6,109 nucleotides of DNA from CBDCWA01 sp046048295 (GTDB taxonomy: Bacteria > Pseudomonadota > Alphaproteobacteria > Rhizobiales > Hyphomicrobiaceae), in NCBI GenBank assembly GCA_046048295.1, contig JBJOGJ010000234.1:1-6109 (forward strand). Direction: 5' to 3'. Below the pieces are notes generated by a model. That model did not search any database. It was not told where the DNA came from and saw nothing but the letters and a program-made list of their open reading frames with translations. A program made the position numbers and the translations under genes. This document shows, in pieces, positions 1-5,218 of the stretch. How positions within the stretch are numbered: position 1 is the stretch's first letter; each line of letters starts with the position of its first letter.

Positions 1-2
1 AG

Positions 3-1007
3 GACATAGCTGCGCTCCCTGATCCGGTAGCGCGCGTGCTTTCCGAGTGGGAACGACCGAACGGCCTCAAGATTGCCCGCGTCAGCGTACCAATCGGCGT
101 CATCGGCATCATCTACGAAAGCAGGCCGAACGTGACTGCGGATGCGGGGGCGCTGTGCCTGAAGTCCGGCAATGCGGCGATCCTGCGTGGCGGCTCGGAA
201 AGCCATCACTCGTCGCTCGCCATCCATGCCTGCATTGAAAGCGGGCTCCAGGCTGCGGGGCTGCCGCCAGCAGCCGTGAGCCTTGTGCCGACAACTGACC
301 GAGAGGCGGTGGGCGAGATGTTGCGCGGGCTCGGCGGCACGATCGATGTCATCGTGCCGAGAGGGGGCAAGAGCCTCGTGGCCCGGGTGCAGGAGGAGGC
401 GCGCGTGCCCGTGTTCGCGCACCTCGAAGGCATATGCCACACCTATGTCGACAAGGGCGCCGATCTCGATATGGCAGTGTCGATCGTGCTCAATGCAAAA
501 ATGCGCCGCACTGGCGTCTGTGGAGCCACGGAAGCCCTGCTGATCGACAGGAACTCGCCGCCCGGCTACGTGCCGGCACTCGTGAAAGCGCTGGTCGAGG
601 CAGGTTGCGAAGTCAGGGGCGATGCGGACGTGCAGCGCGCCGATGACCGCGTCCAGCCTGCAGGCCAGGACGACTGGGGACACGAGTATCTCGACGCGAT
701 CATTGCTGCCCGGACCGTGGATGGTGTCGACGAGGCGATCGCACACATTGCACGTTACGGATCACAGCATACCGACTGCATCGTCACGGACTGCATTGCG
801 ACAGCCGGCCTGTTCATGCGCAAGGTGGACAGCGCGATCGTGATGCACAACGCCTCGACGCAGTTTGCCGATGGCGGCGAGTTCGGCTTCGGGGCCGAGA
901 TCGGCATCGGGACCGGAAAATTGCATGCACGCGGACCGATCGGGGTCGAACAACTGACGACCTTCAAGTATCTGGTGCGCGGCACCGGTCAGACGAGGCC
1001 GAAGTAG
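3..1007 (+). CDS. proA: Gamma-glutamyl phosphate reductase (glutamate-5-semialdehyde dehydrogenase), 5' partial
   Basis: Second step of proline synthesis: NADPH-dependent reduction of gamma-glutamyl phosphate to glutamate-5-semialdehyde, in the cytoplasm. The frame is open from base 3 to the TAG at 1005-1007 and gives about 334 residues of a family of roughly 420, so about 90 N-terminal residues lie left of the window. The GTG at 36 lies inside the conserved region (PDPVARVLSEWERPNGL) and is not the start. Family signatures seen: GVIGIIYESRPNVTADAGAL, CLKSGNAAILRGGSES, the catalytic-cysteine motif RRTGVCGATE with Cys encoded at 519-521, and near the C-terminus VDSAIVMHNASTQFADGGEFGFGAEIGIGTG followed by LHARGPIGVEQLTTFKYLVRG. 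No frameshift or lost key residue is visible. nadD starts 4 bases downstream, which suggests co-transcription. proB is commonly just upstream in related genomes but is outside this window. The identification is secure. Confidence 0.97.
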   Translation, partial: DIAALPDPVARVLSEWERPNGLKIARVSVPIGVIGIIYESRPNVTADAGALCLKSGNAAILRGGSESHHSSLAIHACIESGLQAAGLPPAAVSLVPTTDREAVGEMLRGLGGTIDVIVPRGGKSLVARVQEEARVPVFAHLEGICHTYVDKGADLDMAVSIVLNAKMRRTGVCGATEALLIDRNSPPGYVPALVKALVEAGCEVRGDADVQRADDRVQPAGQDDWGHEYLDAIIAARTVDGVDEAIAHIARYGSQHTDCIVTDCIATAGLFMRKVDSAIVMHNASTQFADGGEFGFGAEIGIGTGKLHARGPIGVEQLTTFKYLVRGTGQTRPK

Positions 1008-1011
1008 CGAC

Positions 1012-1698
1012 GTGTGCCAAACGGTCCCCAGGAGCTTCGGCTCGATCAAGGTGAATGTGCCGCTGACGGCGCCGGGGCTCCGGGTGGGAGTGATGGGGGG
1101 AACGTTCAATCCGCCTCACGATGGGCACGTCCTCATCAGCCACACGGCGATCCGTCGCCTCGGGCTGGACGAGTTGTGGTGGGTCGTCACCCCGGGCAAT
1201 CCTCTGAAGAACAACGAGGAGCTGCCGCCGCTGGCGGAGCGGATGGAACTCTGCCGCAACTTGGCTGGCGACAGCCGAATCATAGTTACCGGCTTCGAGG
1301 AGGACCTGAGTACGCCCTACACGGCCGTGACCCTGGCGTTCCTCAAGCAGCGTCATCCGGGTACGCGTTTCGTATGGGTCATGGGGGCCGACAACCTCGC
1401 CAGCTTCCACCGCTGGCAGCGCTGGCGGGCCATCGCCGAAATGATGCCGATTGCAGTCGTGGACCGGCCTGGCTGGCGGCACCGGGCATTGGCGGAGAAG
1501 ACGGCCAAGGGGCTGCAAAAATGGTATGTGCCTGAGCGCTTTGCCGGGTTGCTGCCCTACATGCAGGCTCCCGCCTGGACGCTACTTACCGGGCCATTGT
1601 CGCCGCTATCGTCGACGGAGTTGCGCCGGCGAGCGACAGAACCTGCCGAGCCGGCACCAGCGCCCCGGATCCTGGAATTTCTAAAGTTCTGGAAATGA
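1012..1698 (+). CDS. nadD: Nicotinate-nucleotide adenylyltransferase
   Basis: Transfers AMP from ATP to nicotinate mononucleotide to make deamido-NAD, the penultimate step of NAD synthesis; cytoplasmic. The 228-residue reading has the nucleotidyltransferase signature GGTFNPPHDGH at about 29-39 (HDGH is the HxGH ATP-binding motif), LDELWWVVTPGNPLK at about 52-66, the substrate-site stretch FVWVMGADNLASFHRWQRW at about 120-138, and the C-terminal SSTELR at about 200-205, matching the family's ISSTxIR motif. The start is uncertain: the GTG at 1012 is 4 bases after proA, but the in-frame GTGs at 1051 and 1057 would place the Rossmann strand LRVGVMGG closer to the usual N-terminus. An AGGAG lies at 1030-1034, rather far (16 bases) from the GTG at 1051. 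The TGA at 1696-1698 overlaps an ATG at 1695, forming an ATGA junction with a doubtful small ORF. Function is secure, start moderate. Confidence 0.95.
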   Translation: MCQTVPRSFGSIKVNVPLTAPGLRVGVMGGTFNPPHDGHVLISHTAIRRLGLDELWWVVTPGNPLKNNEELPPLAERMELCRNLAGDSRIIVTGFEEDLSTPYTAVTLAFLKQRHPGTRFVWVMGADNLASFHRWQRWRAIAEMMPIAVVDRPGWRHRALAEKTAKGLQKWYVPERFAGLLPYMQAPAWTLLTGPLSPLSSTELRRRATEPAEPAPAPRILEFLKFWK

Positions 1699-1949
1699 AT
1701 ACTTACAAATCTGAAAACGAGCCCAATATATTCATGTTGATGGCCGGAATGTTTGCATTTATCATTCCGTGCGTGCCAAAGGTCCAGCCCGGAGAGACAA
1801 ATCTGTCATGGAATCCGGGTACGGGTTCCCAGGCAGGAAACAGATACCCACGTTCAAGCTCAAAGGAAGGCCGCTTGAAAATCGGGGCATCGACGAAAGG
1901 AAAACCGGCAACCAATGGCGTCTGCTGTCCAGGGCCGTCAGATAGATGA
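1695..1949 (+). CDS. Doubtful small ORF overlapping the nadD stop
   Basis: An 84-codon frame beginning at an ATG that overlaps the nadD TGA (ATGA, the form seen in translationally coupled genes). The predicted peptide starts polar (MNTYKSENEP), has one hydrophobic stretch at about 12-27 (IFMLMAGMFAFIIPCV), then a low-complexity polar and basic tail with no recognisable domain. It overruns the first 35 bases of rsfS. Its first 70 bases are clearly AT-richer than the flanking genes and its codons do not resemble theirs. I recognise no family. It could be a coupled small membrane peptide, but a non-coding gap that carries the rsfS promoter explains the same bases equally well or better. Confidence 0.15.
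   Translation: MNTYKSENEPNIFMLMAGMFAFIIPCVPKVQPGETNLSWNPGTGSQAGNRYPRSSSKEGRLKIGASTKGKPATNGVCCPGPSDR
1737..1765 (+). promoter_or_regulatory. Putative sigma-70-type promoter for rsfS-rlmH
   Basis: TTGATG at 1737-1742 and TATCAT at 1760-1765 are separated by exactly 17 bases. They match the TTGACA and TATAAT consensus at 4 of 6 and 5 of 6 positions. The pair sits in the AT-rich start of the 216-base nadD-rsfS gap, about 150 bases upstream of the rsfS start. Found by eye, and no start-site data are available. It would let rsfS and rlmH be expressed independently of proA-nadD. Confidence 0.4.
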
Positions 1950-2322
1950 GCCCGTGAGCGAGTTCGTTGCAAGAGCAATGGATTCTGCAGAACTTCTCGA
2001 TCAACTGGTGGTCTGGCTCGATGAAGCCAAGGCGACGAATGTAGTCACCATAGACCTCAGAGACAAATCGGTAATCGGCGATTACATGATCGTGGCATCG
2101 GGCGGCAACGAACGCCACGTCGGAGCCATTGCCGATCAGATCCAGCGCAAATTGAAGGAACTGGGCGTCGGACGGGCCCGAATCGAAGGGCAGGAGTCCT
2201 GCGACTGGGTGCTGATAGATACAGGCGACATCATCATCCACGTGTTCCGGCCCGAGGTTCGTGAGTTCTACAACCTGGAGCGGATGTGGGCGAGCGAGCG
2301 GCCGGTGGACGCGACGCACTGA
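1915..2322 (+). CDS. rsfS: Ribosome silencing factor RsfS (YbeB/Iojap family)
   Basis: RsfS binds large-subunit protein uL14 and blocks joining of the 30S and 50S subunits, lowering translation in starvation or stationary phase. The 135-residue reading has the family core: VTIDLRDKSVIGDYMIVASG at about 44-63, RHVGAIADQI at 68-77, EGQESCDWVLIDTGDIIIHVF at 91-111 and the C-terminal REFYNLERMW at 116-125. E. coli RsfS is about 105 residues, so the reading from 1915 carries some 25 extra N-terminal residues. Rhizobial homologues often have such an extension. Alternative in-frame starts are GTG 1954 and ATG 1978 (MDSAELLDQL, which matches the core). AAAGGA at 1896-1901, 13 bases before 1915, is the best of several weak ribosome-binding sites. 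The neighbours nadD and rlmH are its usual partners in alphaproteobacteria. Function is secure, start uncertain. Confidence 0.93.
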   Translation: MASAVQGRQIDEPVSEFVARAMDSAELLDQLVVWLDEAKATNVVTIDLRDKSVIGDYMIVASGGNERHVGAIADQIQRKLKELGVGRARIEGQESCDWVLIDTGDIIIHVFRPEVREFYNLERMWASERPVDATH

Positions 2323-2334
2323 CCGGAACGGAGA

Positions 2335-2371
2335 GCCGGCACGATTGACCTGCCCAGCGGGACGGTGCCGC
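2335..2371 (+). other. Possible stem-loop in the rlmH leader
   Basis: In the 59-base rsfS-rlmH gap, CGGCAC and GTGCCG form a 6-base-pair stem around a loop of about 22 bases, which itself contains CCC-AGC-GGG. No T-run follows, so it is not an intrinsic terminator. No clear Shine-Dalgarno site lies just before the rlmH ATG. The structure could influence rlmH translation, but in GC-rich DNA a stem this short can arise by chance. Confidence 0.2.
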
Positions 2372-2381
2372 GTGTGCGCCC

Positions 2382-2864
2382 ATGCGTATGACAATCGCAG
2401 CAGTAGGCCGGCTCAAGACTGGCCCTGAGCGTGAACTGTACCTGCGTTATGCCGACCGAATCGGACGCTCCGGCCGCGCGCTTGCGCTCGGACCCGTAGA
2501 TCTTGTCGAGATCGCGGAGGATCGTGCATCTGCGGCGGCCCAGCGGATGCATGCAGAAGGCCGCCTGCTGCTGGAACGTACGGCCAATTCGGGCCGGCGT
2601 GTTGTCATGGATGAGCGCGGGCGTGCCCTTTCCAGCATGGAGTTTTCGGACTACGTGCGCGACGCGCGAGACAACGGCACCGAGCGGATTGCTTTCTTGT
2701 TCGGCGGCGCCGACGGCCACGATGCAGCGGTGCGCGATGCGGCCGATCTGATCCTGTCGCTAGGACCGATGACGCTTCCCCACGGGCTGGCCCGCGTTGT
2801 GCTCGCAGAGCAGATCTATCGGGCGCTGACGCTTATTGCCGGGCACCCCTATCACAGGGAATAG
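2382..2864 (+). CDS. rlmH: 23S rRNA (pseudouridine1915-N3)-methyltransferase
   Basis: SPOUT-fold enzyme that methylates N3 of pseudouridine 1915 in helix 69 of 23S rRNA, using S-adenosylmethionine, on assembled 70S ribosomes. The 160-residue protein is close to the E. coli length of 155. Signatures: MTIAAVGRLKTGPERELYLRYADRI at the N-terminus, DERGRALSSMEF at about 77-88, the SAM-binding knot loop FLFGGADGH at 105-113, and the C-terminal LGPMTLPHGLARVVLAEQIYRA running to the family-defining HPYHRE at 155-160. A second ATG at 2388 is an alternative start. No in-frame ATG, GTG or TTG precedes 2382 back to the stop at 2346-2348. The LPHGLARVV segment differs from the WPHxLxRxx I expect in rhizobial relatives, so this is a diverged but intact copy. 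It ends 18 bases before the convergent receiver gene. Confidence 0.96.
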   Translation: MRMTIAAVGRLKTGPERELYLRYADRIGRSGRALALGPVDLVEIAEDRASAAAQRMHAEGRLLLERTANSGRRVVMDERGRALSSMEFSDYVRDARDNGTERIAFLFGGADGHDAAVRDAADLILSLGPMTLPHGLARVVLAEQIYRALTLIAGHPYHRE

Positions 2865-2882
2865 CAGACGCGTGAACGGCGC

Positions 2883-3356
2883 TCAGTCCTGGACAGCGAG
2901 CTTCGCCACTACCTTATTGAGCGTTTCCAGGATTCGAACGCTGTTCAGGTCATCCTTGTGAATGGCCTCCTTGGCGCCTGCCGCCAGAAGGTCGCGATGG
3001 CGGTGACGATCGAGCTGGCCGCTGACCACCACGATGGCACCGTCGTAGCCTGCGCGACGGATCATCGGAATCGAAGTCAGTGCAGTATCGGAGGGCTTGA
3101 GGTAGTCGTCGAGGAGAATGACGCCGGGCAATTCGTCGAGCACGCAATCGAGTGCCGAATTGAGCGTTCTGGCGTGCCGGACCTTGATGTCGTGACCGAA
3201 AATAATGCTGAGAGTTGCCCTTATTCGGTCGGCATCGGCCGAAACGTCATCGACGACGAGGACGCTTTCGAGCTTCGGCAGGTTCTGCCTGTCCCGCGTC
3301 AGGTCGGCTCGCCGAGCCAGATGCTGAGCGCTTACGTGTTCGCGACCTGATGCCAT
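2883..3356 (-). CDS. Single-domain response regulator (CheY/Rcp1-like receiver)
   Basis: A 157-residue protein made almost wholly of one receiver domain, with no output domain. Seen: acidic pocket VVDD (Asp36-Asp37), the phosphoacceptor region VILLDDYLKP with Asp84 placed four residues before Pro88 as in CheY, the switch Ser112 in VVVSGQ, and the conserved Lys134 in AIHKDD. All the residues needed for phosphotransfer are present. An unusual basic N-terminal stretch of about 30 residues precedes the first strand (SVLVVDD). No closer in-frame start exists, and GGAG lies 7 bases before the ATG, so the extension is probably real. The histidine kinase 165 bases upstream on the same strand is the likely phosphodonor, much as phytochrome kinases pair with Rcp1-type receivers (inference). 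Output may be protein-protein binding, possibly to the GTPase or to another kinase outside the window. Confidence 0.9.
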   Translation of the reverse strand: MASGREHVSAQHLARRADLTRDRQNLPKLESVLVVDDVSADADRIRATLSIIFGHDIKVRHARTLNSALDCVLDELPGVILLDDYLKPSDTALTSIPMIRRAGYDGAIVVVSGQLDRHRHRDLLAAGAKEAIHKDDLNSVRILETLNKVVAKLAVQD

Positions 3357-3363
3357 GCAATAT

Positions 3364-3367
3364 CTCC
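3364..3367 (-). promoter_or_regulatory. Ribosome-binding site of the receiver gene
   Basis: GGAG read on the minus strand, 7 bases before the ATG at 3356-3354. It supports the long start that includes the 30-residue N-terminal extension. Confidence 0.65.
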
Positions 3368-3459
3368 GACCGGAGGATGTCCTCTAACGCCGAGCTATGG
3401 GAACCCGGGCCGACACTGCGAGCCTTATGAATCCTGCCGGCAAATCAACTGAACACTGA

Positions 3460-3481
3460 GCACATTGTGTCGGGAATGTGC
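3460..3481 (-). repeat. Perfect 7-bp inverted repeat between kinase and receiver genes
   Basis: GCACATT (3460-3466) and AATGTGC (3475-3481) are exact inverted copies around an 8-base spacer. The element sits in the 165-base gap between the kinase stop and the receiver start. On the minus strand no T-tract follows, so it is a poor intrinsic terminator. A regulator-binding site or an mRNA processing or stability hairpin are alternatives. The rest of the gap shows no gene. I found no convincing promoter in it: TTGATT at 3448-3443 has no good -10 partner. Confidence 0.5.
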
Positions 3482-3521
3482 ACGCCCTTTTATCTATCAG
3501 AGAAACCGATTTCGATACTAG

Positions 3522-4676
3522 TTAATTATCGCAGTGCACTGTGGCCGGGCTGCCGGCTGGCCAATGAACGCGGAATGTCGTGCCGCGCCGGGTATCCGGG
3601 TCCGAAATAAGCTCGATATTCGCTCCGACGGTTTCAGCGGTGCGACGCACCAGGGCAAGGCCGATACCGCTCGCCTCCGCGTTCTCGTCCAGCATCGAAC
3701 CATCGTCGGTGATGTCGAGTTTGCAAAATGGCTGGAATATCGCTTCGTGGTAGCATGGCGGAATGCCAGGGCCGTCGTCGGTGATCTCGATATCAAGACC
3801 GGTTTCTTGCCACCGACATCGTGCCACGATCAGTCCGCCGTCGCGGTCATGGTGCTTGATGGCGTTGTGAAGCAGGTTGCGAAGGACGAGATCCAAAGGA
3901 GCGGCATAGGTCTCGACCGTTGGCCAGTCACCGGCTATTTCCATTTCCATCCCAGATGGACGTGGCAGAGACCGCACGATGGTCTGGACAAGCGCCGAAG
4001 TATCCACTGCCGCCTTGGTCTCAGTCTTTCGGTCTATTCGCGAATAGGCGAGCAGATCCGATAGCATTGCTGACATGCGGCGCGACTGGAAGGTAATGAG
4101 TTCCAGGATGCGGCGGGCTTCCTGGTTGCCGGATAGATGTGGCTCGAGATCCTCTACGTGATAGCGCAACGCTCTCAAGGGTGCATTGAGATCGTGAGAG
4201 ATGACGTAGGCGAACTCGGAGAGATCGCGGTTGGCGCGGGCAAGCTCCTCCGCCTGCTCCAGGTTCTTCTCCTCCGCCAGGCGCCGCCGCCTGCTTTCCT
4301 CGTAGAGCTGCATCTCGATGGTGTGATGAGCAGGCGCACGCGCCAGCAGCAGCAGGAACTCCTTGCGTGCCGGAAGCCAGTAGACGTGGATGTCGAGGCG
4401 GAGCCGCTCATCGGCGCTCGTGACGATGGACACGTTCGGCACATGCACGCGCTTGCCTGCGCCATGCTTCAGCGCACGGATGTTATCTTCCAGGCCGAAG
4501 AGTGGCAGGACGCACTCGGTGACGATCTCGCCAGGCGGTGCGAGATCGGCGATGACACCCGTCCTCGAAGTGATGATGAGGTCATCCCCGAACCAGACGA
4601 GGCCGAAGAGCCCACGGTCCGAGAGGAACTCGGCAGCAGCAAGTGTGGCTTTCGCGGCCATCGAGCGCGCCGTCAT
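3522..4676 (-). CDS. Soluble sensor histidine kinase with PAS-like N-terminal domain
   Basis: A 384-residue two-component kinase. Residues about 20-115 (GLFGLVWFGDDLIITSRTG to FLLLLARAP) look like a PAS-type sensory fold, though I see no cofactor-binding motif. Residues about 120-152 form a charged heptad-like coiled coil. HisKA follows with the phosphoacceptor His161 in YVISHDLNAPLRAL, and the style of this region (EFAYVISHDL) is that of phytochrome-like kinases. The ATPase domain has the N box LRNLLHNAIKHH (Asn271), G1 DDGPGIP at 300-306 and G2 SGIGLAL at about 336-342, so it should be active. There is no transmembrane helix or signal peptide, which implies a cytoplasmic sensor. The ATG lies 3 bases after the GTPase stop. 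GAGGGG at 4686-4691, inside the GTPase end, serves as ribosome-binding site, so the two genes are probably co-translated. The ligand or stimulus is unknown; the GTPase is a candidate input. Confidence 0.92.
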   Translation of the reverse strand: MTARSMAAKATLAAAEFLSDRGLFGLVWFGDDLIITSRTGVIADLAPPGEIVTECVLPLFGLEDNIRALKHGAGKRVHVPNVSIVTSADERLRLDIHVYWLPARKEFLLLLARAPAHHTIEMQLYEESRRRRLAEEKNLEQAEELARANRDLSEFAYVISHDLNAPLRALRYHVEDLEPHLSGNQEARRILELITFQSRRMSAMLSDLLAYSRIDRKTETKAAVDTSALVQTIVRSLPRPSGMEMEIAGDWPTVETYAAPLDLVLRNLLHNAIKHHDRDGGLIVARCRWQETGLDIEITDDGPGIPPCYHEAIFQPFCKLDITDDGSMLDENAEASGIGLALVRRTAETVGANIELISDPDTRRGTTFRVHWPAGSPATVHCDN

Positions 4677-4679
4677 GGA

Positions 4680-5213
4680 TCAGAGCCCCTCACGTCGTGC
4701 AATCGTCTCGGCCGCCTCGTGAAACGTCTCGACGATGTTGCTGCCTGTCAGCGCGCTGGTGGTGCAGATCGGAAGCCCCGCAGACCTGACCTTTTCCGGC
4801 AGCTCGACACCGGTTGGCCCGGCAAGGTCGACCTTGTTGATGACGAAGGCGATGTATCGCCCCGGGAGCTTGTCGTAGAATGTTTCCGCAAGCGCCACCA
4901 TCGCATCCAGCGTGCTCGGCCGTGAGATGTCACCGACGACCAGCGCCGCGTGAGCCTGGCGCATGTACACGTGCTGCAGGATTGCGCTGCCGAAGCTGCC
5001 ATCGGTATCCCAAACGAGAAATCGGAAGCACGGGTCCCCCGCCTGGTCCTTGATGTCGTAGGTATAGACATCCGAGCCAATGGTGGCCTTGTAGTTGTAA
5101 TCGAACGTGTCGAAGGCGAGCCGGCGGGCAATCGACGTCTTGCCGACGCCGATCTCGCCGAGGAGCATGATCTTCCGCGTCGGAATGCGCTGGCTGTTCC
5201 GGAAAACTGCCAT
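4680..5213 (-). CDS. Rab/Ras-like small GTPase with altered G3 motif
   Basis: A 177-residue single-domain GTP-binding protein. Seen: P-loop GEIGVGKTS at 19-27, switch I NYKATIGSD with Thr44 (very like the YKATIG of eukaryotic Rabs), G3 region VWDTDGSFG at 67-75, G4 NKVD at 126-129 and a G5-like TSAL at 152-155. Nucleotide-binding residues are intact. In the G3 motif, the Ala and Gln of Ras DTAGQ are replaced by Asp71 and Ser73, so the usual catalytic glutamine is absent. The C-terminus (IARREGL) has no cysteine for lipid attachment, and there is no membrane segment. The gene lies 5 bases after the OmpA-like gene and 3 bases before the kinase, in one operon. No MglB/Roadblock-type partner is visible in the window. 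Family membership is secure. The function is unknown; a switch joining envelope state to the kinase is an inference from gene order alone. Confidence 0.9.
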   Translation of the reverse strand: MAVFRNSQRIPTRKIMLLGEIGVGKTSIARRLAFDTFDYNYKATIGSDVYTYDIKDQAGDPCFRFLVWDTDGSFGSAILQHVYMRQAHAALVVGDISRPSTLDAMVALAETFYDKLPGRYIAFVINKVDLAGPTGVELPEKVRSAGLPICTTSALTGSNIVETFHEAAETIARREGL

Positions 5214-5218
5214 TGCTG

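Noticed and set aside
36..38. GTG as the start of proA
   Set aside because: The frame is open further upstream and encodes conserved ProA sequence (DIAALPDPVAR), so the gene is cut by the window edge and not short.
774..796. Repeated GACTGCAT, 15 bases apart and in frame, giving TDCIV-TDCIA in ProA
   Set aside because: The segment has the same length as in other ProA proteins (HTExIVT...VDSA), so it is not a tandem insertion and is probably chance similarity.
964..1518. 184-codon frame on the - strand opposite proA and nadD
   Set aside because: Shadow of nadD: His/Arg/Pro-rich low-complexity product with no motif.
1762..2394. 210-codon frame on the - strand spanning the nadD-rsfS gap and rsfS
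   Set aside because: Covers a complete, well-conserved rsfS on the other strand and shows no recognisable domain.
2958..3350. 130-codon frame on the + strand opposite the receiver gene
   Set aside because: Mirrors the receiver coding region, whose phosphorylation-site residues are all present.
3420..3448. Possible promoter for the receiver gene starting at TTGATT
   Set aside because: No acceptable -10 hexamer occurs at 16-18 bases; the nearest AT-rich hexamer is only 13 bases away.
4137..4925. 262-codon open frame on the + strand
   Set aside because: It lies opposite the kinase and GTPase, whose motifs are complete. The product shows no domain, and long antisense frames are common in GC-rich DNA.
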